Below are positions 34,623-43,438 of a DNA stretch of 64,000 nt, piece after piece. Position 1 is the stretch's first letter, and each line of letters starts with the position of its first letter. The stretch covers positions 62,001 to 126,000 of the forward strand of contig CAUTNA010000001.1 in NCBI GenBank assembly GCA_963540515.1. The letters run 5' to 3'. Both the position numbers and the translations under genes were made by a program. Source of the DNA: JAFGMC01 sp963540515. Lineage in GTDB: Bacteria; Pseudomonadota; Alphaproteobacteria; Rs-D84. The notes below the pieces were generated by a model. The model saw nothing but the letters and a program-made list of their open reading frames with translations, searched no databases and was not told where the DNA came from.

Positions 34623-35018
34623 TTAATAAGTTATACCACTTAACTCTGGTGAACCATAGGATGAATTTTTACTATCTGATACAGTCTTTATATATCTTGG
34701 GTTTGGACAATCATAAACATTAGCATTTAGAACAAAAGCTCTTTCTGGTCCAAAAACTACCCATTCATTTGGTCTTGTTCTTTGACTTGTTATCATATAA
34801 GCATTACCTGGACGAGATTGATCAACTATTTTATTTTCTAAATATCTTCTAGCATCATCAACATCATAAACAGAAACTTCAGATTCTATTTTATATAAGT
34901 AAGTACAACCAATTGGTTCTGATTCTAATTTTACTAGATTTTGACTCCCATTCTCGTTTTTAACCAAACTACTACAACCACTAAGAAAAAATATAAATAA
35001 ACAACATATTTTTTTCAT
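34623..35018 (-). CDS. Small lipoprotein, possibly DUF4156-like
   Basis: 131-aa lipoprotein (lipobox FLSGC, Cys15). The mature part has YLYKIESEVSVYDVDDARRYLENKIVDQSRPGNAYMITSQ and ends with a strand ALVLNANVYDC-like segment, i.e. an 'alpha-helix, NAYMI, ..., VYDC' layout that resembles DUF4156 lipoproteins (two Cys probably disulfide-bonded). It lies 17 bases behind lpxC, so likely in the lipid A operon. Function unknown. Confidence 0.65.
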   Translation of the reverse strand: MKKICCLFIFFLSGCSSLVKNENGSQNLVKLESEPIGCTYLYKIESEVSVYDVDDARRYLENKIVDQSRPGNAYMITSQRTRPNEWVVFGPERAFVLNANVYDCPNPRYIKTVSDSKNSSYGSPELSGITY

Positions 35019-35035
35019 ATAATACCCCTCTTGTT

Positions 35036-35959
35036 TTATCCAACTATATCATAATTAGATTTATCACTAAATATCTTTTTAAGTAAAATATTATTTAACG
35101 CATGACTTCCTTTATAAGAATCTAATTTTCCATAAATAAAACCACCACTAGTAAACAAATCTCCTAAGATATCAATTACTTTATGTCTTACAAATTCATC
35201 AGGTTTATGTAATTTATTTATAGTTCCATCACCAACAGAATTTAGTGCAATTACATTTTTTTCTGATGCACCTCTTGCCATTCCATGTTTTTTTAAAAAT
35301 TCCCATTCTGAGTATTTCCCAAAAGTTCTACAATTAGCAAAATTTTTAATAAAATTACTAAAAGATTTTTCAGAATTATCAAAAATATATTCTACAGATT
35401 GAAGACCTATTATTTTATCTTTATAATCTAATGTTACTTTTATGTGTAACCCTTTATTATATGGTGATATTTTTATATAATTATTAGGTTTTGTTTTAAA
35501 TAAATTAAAAATAAAATATCTAACTTTTTCAAAAAAAGAAAAAGACTTAACTAAATCCTTATTATTTACAACAATTTCTTTTTTTATTATGATTTTTTTC
35601 ATAGTATTTTTTGATTTATCTTTTTTTAAAAAATCACAAAACTCTAATGCACTTCCATCTAAAATTGGTGTTTCTGAATTATTTATATCTATTAAAACAC
35701 TATCTATTCCATTTATAAATAACGCAGCCATTAAATGTTCTATTGTTTTAACATTTGTTTTTTTTGAACCAATTGTTGTATTTCTAAATTTTGTTTCAGT
35801 CACATTTGTAAATTTAGCTTCTATATAATCAGATCCTTTTATATCTACTCTTCTAAAAAAAATTCCTTCTTTTTTAGATGGTTTTATTTTCATATTAACA
35901 GGATTACCAGAATGTATTCCAATACCTTTTATACTAATTATATTTTTTACTGTTGTCAT
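35036..35959 (-). CDS. lpxC: UDP-3-O-acyl-N-acetylglucosamine deacetylase
   Basis: First committed, zinc-dependent step of lipid A synthesis. The 307-aa protein has the start KGIGIHSG (substrate loop), IEHLMAALFINGID with the first zinc His, EFVRHKVIDILGD with the other His and Asp ligands, and the GSHALNN end carrying the catalytic His. All zinc ligands are present, so it should be active. A Lys/Phe-rich insert occurs near residues 130-160. The start overlaps the end of lpxK by 26 bases, and the conserved TVK...GIGIHSG directly after Met leaves no later start. Confidence 0.96.
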   Translation of the reverse strand: MTTVKNIISIKGIGIHSGNPVNMKIKPSKKEGIFFRRVDIKGSDYIEAKFTNVTETKFRNTTIGSKKTNVKTIEHLMAALFINGIDSVLIDINNSETPILDGSALEFCDFLKKDKSKNTMKKIIIKKEIVVNNKDLVKSFSFFEKVRYFIFNLFKTKPNNYIKISPYNKGLHIKVTLDYKDKIIGLQSVEYIFDNSEKSFSNFIKNFANCRTFGKYSEWEFLKKHGMARGASEKNVIALNSVGDGTINKLHKPDEFVRHKVIDILGDLFTSGGFIYGKLDSYKGSHALNNILLKKIFSDKSNYDIVG

Positions 35960-36857
35960 TTATTTTTCCTTTAAGCCAAATCCAAAATTTGTCTTCTATT
36001 TTAGTATCTAGAATTGCAAAATTTATTTTATTTTTATAATTATCTGGAAACTTTACCCAATCTTTTTCAGTAGTGATTAAACTTGCTTTCTCTTTTTCAG
36101 CAAAATCTAACAAATTATCTAAATCTTTGTTTTTATATTCATAATGATCTGGAAAAGAAAATGTTTTAATTGGTTTTATTTTTAATGAATTAAAAAATTT
36201 TTCAGGATAACCAATACCGGCAAAAGCAATTATTTTTTGATATTTTGTTGAAGGTATTAAAGTTTTATTTTCTACAAAAAATATTGGTTTTTTATATTTA
36301 TTTAATTTTTTTTCCAATTTATTTGTTATTCCTTTTATTATTATAATAGCATCACTTCTTTTTATAGCACTTAAAGCTTCTCTATATGGACCAGCCGGTA
36401 AAATAAAACCATTTGCAAGACCAATAAATTCATCAAAAACTAATATACTTATATCTTTTTTTATAGTTGAATTTTGAAAACCATCATCCATAAGAATAGG
36501 TTTATCTTTATCACAAAAATTTAATATACGAATATTATTTCTTCTAGATCCAACTAAAACATCAATTCCTGCATTTTTAAAAATTTTAGCTTCATCTCCT
36601 ATATCTTTTTTTTTCTTTTTATATCCACGCATCACAACTGGTAATTTTAATTTTTTTGCAATAGATAATACTATTGGTGTTTTACCAATACCACCTGCAA
36701 AAATATTTCCAACACAAATAATTTTTCTATTAGATTTAAAAACAAATAATAATCTAAAAAAATATACAATTTTAGAAAAACAAAAATATAAAATAGATAG
36801 TGGTAACAAACTATAAGATATTATATTTTTATTTAAAAACCATTCTGGGGTTTTCAT
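35934..36857 (-). CDS. lpxK: Tetraacyldisaccharide 4'-kinase
   Basis: Phosphorylates the lipid A disaccharide at the inner membrane. The 307-aa protein has an N-terminal membrane-associated helix (SLLPLSILYFCFSKIVYFF) and Walker A in CVGNIFAGGIGKTPIV (about 48-63). MRGYKKKKKD matches the family's 'sRGY' block, then DEAKIF, MDDGFQN (Walker B type), LPAGPYRE, and later AFAGIGYPEKFF and FPDHYEY. It is overlapped by lpxC downstream and overlaps the DUF374 gene by 4 bases, forming one lipid A operon. Confidence 0.95.
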   Translation of the reverse strand: MKTPEWFLNKNIISYSLLPLSILYFCFSKIVYFFRLLFVFKSNRKIICVGNIFAGGIGKTPIVLSIAKKLKLPVVMRGYKKKKKDIGDEAKIFKNAGIDVLVGSRRNNIRILNFCDKDKPILMDDGFQNSTIKKDISILVFDEFIGLANGFILPAGPYREALSAIKRSDAIIIIKGITNKLEKKLNKYKKPIFFVENKTLIPSTKYQKIIAFAGIGYPEKFFNSLKIKPIKTFSFPDHYEYKNKDLDNLLDFAEKEKASLITTEKDWVKFPDNYKNKINFAILDTKIEDKFWIWLKGKINDNSKKYN

Positions 36858-37597
36858 TTTCTTCTATTCTTTTTAAATTCCGTAGCAGTTAAATCAGATT
36901 CAACTTCAAAAAGATTAAATTCTTTATCTATTTTTCTAAGTTGATTTATTAAAATATTTTCCATTTTTTCTTTTTGATAATTTAAATCTTCTTTTTGATC
37001 TAAATATATAGGTTTTCCTATATCATAATTTATCCTTGAAAAAGGAAGAGATATTAAATATCTATCCCATCTTTTTTGAAACCAAGCTGGACTACTTGAA
37101 AAACAAACAGGAATTAAAGGAACCCCACTCATTCTTGCAAAATATAAAGCACCATCATGAAATCGTAAAGAAGGTCCAGATGGACCATCCGGTGATAAAC
37201 ATAAAACATTAGATTTTTTTCTTAAAACCCTAACCCCTTGTCTTAATGCAGAAAAACCACCTTCCGAAGAACTACCAAGAATTGATTTTAATCCAAAAAA
37301 TCTTTGTAATTTTGCCATTATTTTTCCATCTTTATGACGACTTGCAACAGCATAACCTCTAAAACCAAATATATAAACAATTGGTGATAACATCATTGTT
37401 CTACCATGCCAAAAAACAAAAATTACATTCTTATTTTTAAATTTTTTTAAAACATCTTTTCCTTTTATTTTTTTTATAGAAGTAAAATAAATAAACCATA
37501 TTATTAAAAACATCAAAAAAGCAAGTATCCATTGAGCAATACTATGACTCAAAATAAAATTCCAAAAATATTTCCAAGTTTTTCTAAAGAACTTCAT
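36854..37597 (-). CDS. DUF374-family lysophospholipid acyltransferase-like protein
   Basis: A 247-aa inner-membrane protein with an N-terminal helix (IAQWILAFLMFLIIWFIYF). Conserved blocks of DUF374 are FVFWHGRTMMLSP, ASRHKDGKIMAKLQRFFG, GSSSEGGFSALRQGVRVL, CLSPDGPSGPSLRFHDGALYFARMSGVPLIPV. In alphaproteobacteria this family sits next to kdtA/lpxK and is believed to acylate lipid A or a related lipid. It is the first gene of the DUF374-lpxK-lpxC operon here. No waaA gene is adjacent. Confidence 0.88.
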   Translation of the reverse strand: MKFFRKTWKYFWNFILSHSIAQWILAFLMFLIIWFIYFTSIKKIKGKDVLKKFKNKNVIFVFWHGRTMMLSPIVYIFGFRGYAVASRHKDGKIMAKLQRFFGLKSILGSSSEGGFSALRQGVRVLRKKSNVLCLSPDGPSGPSLRFHDGALYFARMSGVPLIPVCFSSSPAWFQKRWDRYLISLPFSRINYDIGKPIYLDQKEDLNYQKEKMENILINQLRKIDKEFNLFEVESDLTATEFKKNRRK

Positions 37598-37663
37598 AGG
37601 TATGTTAAATTAACAATAAAAAATAAAATTTTCAAGATATGTCTAGAATATATATTTTTTTAT

Positions 37664-37691
37664 TTTACTTTTTATTATTATATATTATAAT
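37664..37691 (+). promoter_or_regulatory. Putative promoter of tRNA-fMet
   Basis: TTTACT (37664-37669), 16 bases, TATAAT (37686-37691). The start would be near 37698, about 28 bases before the tRNA. Confidence 0.45.
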
Positions 37692-37725
37692 TTAGAGAGA
37701 AAGTTATTTTAACTTTGTTTTTTAT

Positions 37726-37802
37726 CGCGGAGTAGAGCAGTCTGGTAGCTCGTCAGGCTCATAACCTGGAGGTCATTGGTTCAAATCCAATCTCCGCAAC
37801 CA
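37726..37802 (+). tRNA. Initiator tRNA-fMet (anticodon CAT)
   Basis: 77 nt with encoded CCA. The acceptor CGCGGAG/CTCCGCA has the C1-A72 mismatch that marks bacterial initiators. The anticodon loop is CTCATAA. The anticodon stem TCAGG/CCTGG has only two of the usual three G-C pairs next to the loop; the third is A29-T41. Confidence 0.97.
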
Positions 37803-37818
37803 AAATTCTTTTAAAATT

Positions 37819-38436
37819 TTATTTAATACATTTTTTAATTCTAATTTCTGGATCATTAAAATCAACTTTCTTATTTCTTATCTCTTCTTCTGTTTTTATA
37901 AATCTTTTCATTAAAATAATATCTGGATGTGTTATTATTTTTAAATTAAAAAAATCAAAAGTTTTTTCTAATTCACTTTCATCTTTTATAAAAATAGGTG
38001 TTATTGAATTAGCTGCTGAAAAAATTGATTTTTCTATTTTATTTTTACTTTCTTCTATTATTGATATATATGCTTTTATATGTTCATCTTCATGATTTAA
38101 TATTGCATTATACATACAAGATCCTGGTATATGTCTTGAATCTATTTTAACTAAAAAATCACTATAACCAATTTTTGCATTAATAGATTTTAATATTACA
38201 CAAAAACCATTCTTTTTTTTTACTCTATTTATAACTATTTCATAATTTTCAGCAAAAGTTGCAATAACATTACCATGAAGAAAATTCATAGGTTTTAATG
38301 GTTGTACAACCTCTTTTTTCCAAATAGGAGAAGTTAAAATAATATTTGGATTAATCTTATACTTTAAACAATCATCTGAAAAACAATTTGTTATAAAAAA
38401 AAATATATATAAAACAAAAATAAATATTTTATTCAT
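37819..38436 (-). CDS. Exported HExxH protein, predicted zinc protease-like (DUF922-like)
   Basis: 205 aa with a signal peptide (cleavage near CFS|DD, residue 20). The core is IPGSCMYNAILNHEDEHIKAY: His115, Glu116 and His119 form an HExxH zinc motif preceded by a Cys, a layout like DUF922 predicted proteases. A second Cys (GFC, residue 79) could pair with it. The gene overlaps virB4 by 8 bases and is therefore in the virB3-virB4 operon. That points to a periplasmic helper of the type IV secretion or conjugation-like machine, perhaps a wall or protein hydrolase. Catalytic activity is inferred from the motif alone. Confidence 0.65.
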   Translation of the reverse strand: MNKIFIFVLYIFFFITNCFSDDCLKYKINPNIILTSPIWKKEVVQPLKPMNFLHGNVIATFAENYEIVINRVKKKNGFCVILKSINAKIGYSDFLVKIDSRHIPGSCMYNAILNHEDEHIKAYISIIEESKNKIEKSIFSAANSITPIFIKDESELEKTFDFFNLKIITHPDIILMKRFIKTEEEIRNKKVDFNDPEIRIKKCIK

Positions 38437-40831
38437 AACTAGTTTTTTTTAAATATTCTTCTATAAAATTACTACCAAAAGATTTATATAATTCTTCAGC
38501 TAAAATAACAGAAGATCTACCAGATTCAAATAAACGTAATAAATTACCAAGCCCTCCAAGTTCCGTATTTAATATAACAGACTCATTATTAACAGGACGA
38601 GATAATAAAACAGCTCTTTTTAAATTAGGATATGCTTTACCTTGAATAAAAGCCATTTCTAAAGGATTTAAATTCCAATATTTATAATCAGATAAATCTG
38701 CAGCAGGATTTCTAAAAAACAAAACTGTTTGTGCTTGACCACGAACAACATCTCCTATTCCTAATTTATCTAAAATATTAGCTCTTTGAAAAGATACCAT
38801 ATATGCCTGTCTATTTTTTCTTCCTTCTTGTAATCCAGCTATAAAATTATCTCTAAACATCTTATTTTCAAGCATTGGGGCAGTTTCATCAATCATAATC
38901 AAAGAAGGATTTCCTCCACTTACTGTTGTGGTATTTATTCTATGTAAAATATAAGAAACAACTGCTGGTGCTAATATTTCATCGTTTAAAACAGTTGTAA
39001 AATCAAATGTTGTAAGCCTTGAATCTAAATCTAAAGTATCAAAATCTTCATTAAATATTTTACCATATTGAAGTGGATCAACCCATTTTTTTAAAGCACT
39101 TCTCATATTTCCTTTTAAAGAAAAACAACTTTCGTATAAATTTGATAATTTTTTATCTTTATCTTCAATATAGTCATAATTTATAGCAACACATCTTGAT
39201 ATTTCGTCTAATGATTTAGGATCATTTTGTTCAGAAATTATAGATAACCATTTTCTTAAAAAAACTCTATTAATAGAAGAGTCTTTCATTTTTAAAGGAT
39301 TAAGATGTGTTTGAAAATTATTACCCTTTTCTTTATCAGACATAGTTATATATTTTCCACCAATAGATAAAGTAAAAATTTCCGCGCCTTTATTTCTATC
39401 AAAGAAAAAAGCTTTTAATTTTTGATGTCTTAAAGACTGAGATATTAAAAAAGAAAAAAGAGTTGTTTTACCTCCTCCAGTTGGTCCAATTGTTAAGGTA
39501 TGAGCAACAGCTACAGGTTTATCCGAAACATGAAATTGAAATTGATATGGAGTACCTTGTGCTGTAGGAAAAATAACAAGAGGTTTTTCTCCCCAATCAC
39601 AATTTTTTATACCCTCTGGACTATTTGACATAGGTATACTTATAACTGCTGTTTTTGATAACATTTTAAAACTACGTGGAAAAATATCAAAACCAGGTAT
39701 TAAAGAAAACCAAGATACTTTTGATGCAAATCTTTCAACTATTGGTGATACTCCAAAAGAAGCACAAATTTTTTTAAATTCTTCAACATTATTATTTAAA
39801 TCTTCTAAAGAAGTACCAAAAACTAAAAATAAAGGATAATAATCTATTAAAGATTGATTTTCAGAAACATTTTCATCAATTGAAACTTCTATATCTTTTA
39901 TCTGCTCCTCAGCTATATCTTCGTTTTTTTCTATCGTTGTTCTTTTTTGTTTTATTATATTATCAATATCAGAATTACTTAAAAATTTAAAAGAATTCAT
40001 TATTATCATTTCAGATTTAATTGTTGAAATAGAATTAAAAAACTCTTCATCTAAAAAATCTGGTGATACTTTAAATGAAATATTTGATGCAAATAAATCA
40101 TTATTTCCACTAGAAAATTTTATAATTCCATTTTTTAAAAAACTTATATTATCAACGGTTGTTATACTTGATAAATTTTGATCTTTTATAATAGGTTTAG
40201 GTTTTGTTACAGGAGATAATATTCTAGCAAAAAAACTAGCTATATTTTCAGAACTATCAAAAGTTAATAATTTAGGTTTATATATAGATAACATTGATTC
40301 TATATAATTACAGTATTGATTTAATTTTTCTCTATTTTTAGAACCATAAACAGATATAACTATATAAAAATTATTAGTAAAAATTTTTAAACCTTGTGTT
40401 TGCCATTTATCATAAATTTTCTGAGAAACTATATTATCAAACTCGTATAAATCTTCATCTTTCGATGTATTTCTAATTGTAAAAAATCTTAAAATAACGT
40501 TTGAATCATTTATCTGATTAAAAAATCTTGTACGAAGATCAAGAAACTGCTTTTTAACATCTTCTATTTGCATTCCTGTTTGTATACCAGATAATTTATA
40601 AACCTTTATTAAAGAATTATTAGATAACATTAAAGAATTATCAGAATATAAAGTTTTAAAAGGTAAATAATCAGAAAATTTTTTATAACTAAATTTTGGA
40701 AATATATTTTTTTTCAAAAAAGATGAATAGATTATTAGTATAAAAGATAATATTAGTATCAACATAACAATAATAAATATTGTTAAAGAAAAATTATTAG
40801 TTATAAAATATTTAAAGTAATTATTAAGCAT
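38429..40831 (-). CDS. virB4: Type IV secretion system ATPase VirB4
   Basis: 800-aa VirB4/TraC/TrbE family ATPase that energises type IV secretion. A hydrophobic N-terminal segment (about 15-38) may anchor it to the membrane. Walker A is GPTGGGKTTL (449-458); Walker B is LIMIDETAPML; further family blocks are FFDRNKGAEIF, LTTFDFTTVL, EGRKNRQAYMVSFQRAN, and QTVLFFRNPAADLSDY. The length is normal. It follows virB3 with an 8-base overlap, the order known from Rickettsiales vir clusters. virB6, B8-B11 and D4 are not in this window. Confidence 0.93.
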   Translation of the reverse strand: MLNNYFKYFITNNFSLTIFIIVMLILILSFILIIYSSFLKKNIFPKFSYKKFSDYLPFKTLYSDNSLMLSNNSLIKVYKLSGIQTGMQIEDVKKQFLDLRTRFFNQINDSNVILRFFTIRNTSKDEDLYEFDNIVSQKIYDKWQTQGLKIFTNNFYIVISVYGSKNREKLNQYCNYIESMLSIYKPKLLTFDSSENIASFFARILSPVTKPKPIIKDQNLSSITTVDNISFLKNGIIKFSSGNNDLFASNISFKVSPDFLDEEFFNSISTIKSEMIIMNSFKFLSNSDIDNIIKQKRTTIEKNEDIAEEQIKDIEVSIDENVSENQSLIDYYPLFLVFGTSLEDLNNNVEEFKKICASFGVSPIVERFASKVSWFSLIPGFDIFPRSFKMLSKTAVISIPMSNSPEGIKNCDWGEKPLVIFPTAQGTPYQFQFHVSDKPVAVAHTLTIGPTGGGKTTLFSFLISQSLRHQKLKAFFFDRNKGAEIFTLSIGGKYITMSDKEKGNNFQTHLNPLKMKDSSINRVFLRKWLSIISEQNDPKSLDEISRCVAINYDYIEDKDKKLSNLYESCFSLKGNMRSALKKWVDPLQYGKIFNEDFDTLDLDSRLTTFDFTTVLNDEILAPAVVSYILHRINTTTVSGGNPSLIMIDETAPMLENKMFRDNFIAGLQEGRKNRQAYMVSFQRANILDKLGIGDVVRGQAQTVLFFRNPAADLSDYKYWNLNPLEMAFIQGKAYPNLKRAVLLSRPVNNESVILNTELGGLGNLLRLFESGRSSVILAEELYKSFGSNFIEEYLKKTSYE

Positions 40832-41120
40832 TTAATTTATTCGGAATCTTTAATTTTAATAAATTTAATTTAACTTTTATAATTTGAGCAAGTTGTTGTT
40901 CTTTTTTTGAAAAATATGCAATAAATATATGTACAGAACATAAAGATATTAAAAATATTAATGGATCTAAAGACTTTTTACCTTTACTAAAAGTAAGAAC
41001 TAATATAAAACAAACTATAAATATAAAAAATTGAACCATAAAATTTAAAACTGCTAAATTATATGGAACAAAAAATATTCTAGATGGATTTGCAAAAACT
41101 TTTAAAACTTTTTGTTTCAA
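40824..41120 (-). CDS. virB3: Type IV secretion system protein VirB3
   Basis: 98 aa with the VirB3 pattern: ANPSRIFFVPYNLAVLNFMVQFFIFIVCFILVLTF (first membrane helices), a short loop, then LIFLISLCSVHIFIAYFSKKEQQLAQII. The start is TTG (41120), supported by GGGAG about 12 bases upstream and by the promoter at 41145-41173. VirB3 is an inner-membrane partner of VirB4. Confidence 0.82.
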   Translation of the reverse strand: MKQKVLKVFANPSRIFFVPYNLAVLNFMVQFFIFIVCFILVLTFSKGKKSLDPLIFLISLCSVHIFIAYFSKKEQQLAQIIKVKLNLLKLKIPNKLNA

Positions 41121-41144
41121 AATTTAATTCTCCCAACTGTTGTA

Positions 41145-41173
41145 ATTATAACAATTTCAACTATTATCAACAA
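41145..41173 (-). promoter_or_regulatory. Promoter of the virB3-virB4 operon
   Basis: On the minus strand TTGTTG (41173-41168), 17 bases, TATAAT (41150-41145). Transcription would start near 41138, shortly before the virB3 ribosome site. Confidence 0.55.
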
Positions 41174-41235
41174 GTTTAAAAAATTTTAAGATATAATAAA
41201 AAATAAATGTTTAAAAATATAAAATATTTAACAAA

Positions 41236-41334
41236 CTTTAATTATTAACATTTTTATTAAAATAAAGTAAAAACAATATTTTATTATGTAAATAACTTGT
41301 TTAATTTAATTATTAACATTTTTTACATAATAAA
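41236..41334. repeat. Direct repeat plus inverted repeat in the virB3/rpmJ intergenic region
   Basis: In the 293-base AT-rich gap between the divergent virB3 and rpmJ genes, TTTAATTATTAACATTTTT occurs at 41236-41254 and 41305-41323. A 13-base inverted repeat, TTTATTATGTAAA (41280-41292) and TTTACATAATAAA (41322-41334), frames a 29-base spacer. Either could be protein-binding sites. In sequence this AT-rich some repeats arise by chance. Confidence 0.5.
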
Positions 41335-41413
41335 TAATAACAATAAATAAATATTAAATTATTTGATTTTTATTTTTTTATATTTATACTTTAGCTTTAT
41401 TAAGAGGATTTTT

Positions 41414-41548
41414 ATGAAATTTTTAAGTTCATTAAAAGCTTGGAAGAAACGTGGAAACATTAAACAAGTACGTAGAGGTAAACAGGTTATTTTAATAGAT
41501 CCTGATAATCCTAAATTAAAAGCTAAACAAGGTTTTAAAAGAAAGTAA
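41414..41548 (+). CDS. rpmJ: 50S ribosomal protein L36 (long type)
   Basis: 44 aa, starting at the ATG at 41414 (AGAGGA 7 bases upstream); an upstream in-frame ATG at 41363 would add 17 hydrophobic residues foreign to the family. MKFLSSLKAWKKR, QVRRGKQVILIDPDNPKLKAKQG matches the alphaproteobacterial 'KIRNSLKSLKKR...NPRFKARQG' form, which lacks the zinc-binding cysteines. It is a single gene with its own AT-rich leader. Confidence 0.88.
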   Translation: MKFLSSLKAWKKRGNIKQVRRGKQVILIDPDNPKLKAKQGFKRK

Positions 41549-41552
41549 TATA

Positions 41553-42251
41553 TTAAAATATTTCTATATCTTTTATAAAAGCTTCTTTAAGTATTTTATT
41601 TATTTTGTTTTTATTTAATCCTGAATTTTTTAGGTATTCTATTTGTTTTTGATTCTCTTTATATAAAGAAGCTGAATGATCTGCTGATATTGGGATTGAT
41701 TTAATATACTGTACTGGTAAAAAGTCTATTTTTGAATTAATTTCTGCTATAGCAGAAAAATTTATATCAGATATACATTCTTTTAAATTCTTTTCTATGT
41801 TTGCTACTGCAGAAATTCTTGAATTTGAATTTTTTAAATTTATTATTCTTGTGTATAAAATGATTTCTGTATTTTTATTAAGATGATTACAATTTTCTTT
41901 TATATCTAATATAGATTCATTTTTTATAATTATTTTTCCTTTAAATTTAGAATTTTTACCATTGTTATTAATATTAATATTTAAATTATTTTTTAATTTG
42001 TTTATTAATTTTAATGTTAAAAAAACTTCTTGATTATCAATATTTATATTTATATTTATATTATTATCTTTTAATATGTCTCCAATGTAAATAATATGTA
42101 TAGGTAAAGTTATTTTTTTATTAATATCTATATTTGTATTTTTTATTTCTATAATATTATCTTTTATATTAGATAATAGTTTATTATCTTTAAAGATTAT
42201 TTCATAAGATAAAAATTTTGATATATTAAATTTACTAAAAATTTTTTTCAT
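41553..42251 (-). CDS. Short SufB/SufD-family protein
   Basis: 232 aa. The C-terminal part is diagnostic for SufBD: YIKSIPISADHSASLYKENQKQIEYLKNSGLNKNKINKILKEAFIKDI matches 'v..sHgat.g.id...lfYL.sRGi....a..ll..gF'. The middle is a run of beta-helix-like strands rich in Asn and Ile. SufB and SufD are normally ~400-480 aa, so this lacks about half of the N-terminal side. No sufC, sufB or sufS is adjacent. It is either a reduced SufD or a decaying copy; the open frame argues for a functional protein. It lies convergent with rpmJ. Confidence 0.65.
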   Translation of the reverse strand: MKKIFSKFNISKFLSYEIIFKDNKLLSNIKDNIIEIKNTNIDINKKITLPIHIIYIGDILKDNNINININIDNQEVFLTLKLINKLKNNLNININNNGKNSKFKGKIIIKNESILDIKENCNHLNKNTEIILYTRIINLKNSNSRISAVANIEKNLKECISDINFSAIAEINSKIDFLPVQYIKSIPISADHSASLYKENQKQIEYLKNSGLNKNKINKILKEAFIKDIEIF

Positions 42252-42358
42252 AAATAATATTTTATATATTTTTTATAATATATGTAAGTATTAAATTTTA
42301 AACTTTAAAAATTAAAAAAAATTATTAATATTAAGTTAATTTTTTAAATGGATTTATA

Positions 42359-43438
42359 ATGGGATTTAATTGTGGTATTATTGGTCTTCCAAATGTTGGA
42401 AAATCTACTCTTTTTAATGCTTTAACAGAAAGTATAATTGCTGATGCACAAAATTATCCATTTTGTACTATTGAACCTAATACAGGTAAAGTTGTTGTTC
42501 CTGATGATTTATTTTTTAAACTTGCAGATACGGTTAAATCTAAAAAAATTGTACCAACACAACTTGAATTTGTTGATATAGCTGGTCTTGTTAAAGGAGC
42601 ATCTAAAGGTGAAGGACTTGGAAATAAATTTTTATCACATATTTCAAATGTTGATGCAATAATACATGTAGTAAGATGTTTTGAAGATGATGATATTACA
42701 CATGTAAACGGTATTATAAATCCTTTACAAGATATTGATATTATTGAAACAGAATTAATTTTATCTGATCTGGAATCTTTAGAAAAGCAGATTAAAAATA
42801 TAGAAAAAAAAGCAAAAGGACAAAATAAAGAATCAAAAGATTTATTAGAAAAAGCTTTTTTTGTTAAAGAAAATTTAGAAAAAGGAATACCTTCAAGATT
42901 TTTAAAATTAGAAAAAGATTATTTTAATTTATTAACAAATAAACCTGTTATATATGTTTGTAATGTTGAAGAAAAAAGTATTATTTGTGGTAATAAATAT
43001 TCAGATTTAGTTATCAATAAATATAAAAATATATCATCTGTACTTATTATTTCTGCAAAAATAGAGATGGAAATATCTCAAATTATAGATAAAAAAGAAA
43101 AAAAAATGTTTTTATCAGAATTTGGTCTTATAGAGTCTGGTTTAGATAAAATAATAAAAGGTGGTTATGAAATTTTAAATTTACAAACTTTTTATACTAT
43201 TGGTCCAAAAGAATCTCACGCTTGGTCTATAACCAAAGGTTTTACAGCTCCTCAAGCTGCTGGAAAAATACATAGTGATTTTGAAAAAGGGTTTATAAGA
43301 GCAGAAATAATATCTCCAGAAGATTTTTTATATTATGGTAGTGAATTACAAGTAAAAGAAGCAGGAAAAATGAAATTAGTTGGTAAAGATTATATTATTC
43401 AAAATGGAGATATTTGTCATTTTTTATTCAACTTGTAA
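42359..43438 (+). CDS. ychF: Ribosome-binding ATPase YchF (Obg family)
   Basis: 359 aa, full length. G1 is GLPNVGKSTLFNAL at the N-terminus, G2/G3 region YPFCTIEPNTG and FVDIAGLVKGASKGEGLGNKFL, and the TGS domain closes with NLQTFYTIGPKESHAWSITKGFTAPQAAGKIHSDFEKGFIRAEII. The G4 motif is replaced by a PVIYVCNVEE type, the normal YchF variation that makes it prefer ATP. The end overlaps the convergent dnaG by 15 bases. Confidence 0.96.
   Translation: MGFNCGIIGLPNVGKSTLFNALTESIIADAQNYPFCTIEPNTGKVVVPDDLFFKLADTVKSKKIVPTQLEFVDIAGLVKGASKGEGLGNKFLSHISNVDAIIHVVRCFEDDDITHVNGIINPLQDIDIIETELILSDLESLEKQIKNIEKKAKGQNKESKDLLEKAFFVKENLEKGIPSRFLKLEKDYFNLLTNKPVIYVCNVEEKSIICGNKYSDLVINKYKNISSVLIISAKIEMEISQIIDKKEKKMFLSEFGLIESGLDKIIKGGYEILNLQTFYTIGPKESHAWSITKGFTAPQAAGKIHSDFEKGFIRAEIISPEDFLYYGSELQVKEAGKMKLVGKDYIIQNGDICHFLFNL

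Noticed and set aside
41363..41413. Upstream ATG of rpmJ adding 17 residues
   Set aside because: The added residues are hydrophobic and foreign to L36; ATG 41414 has its own AGAGGA site.
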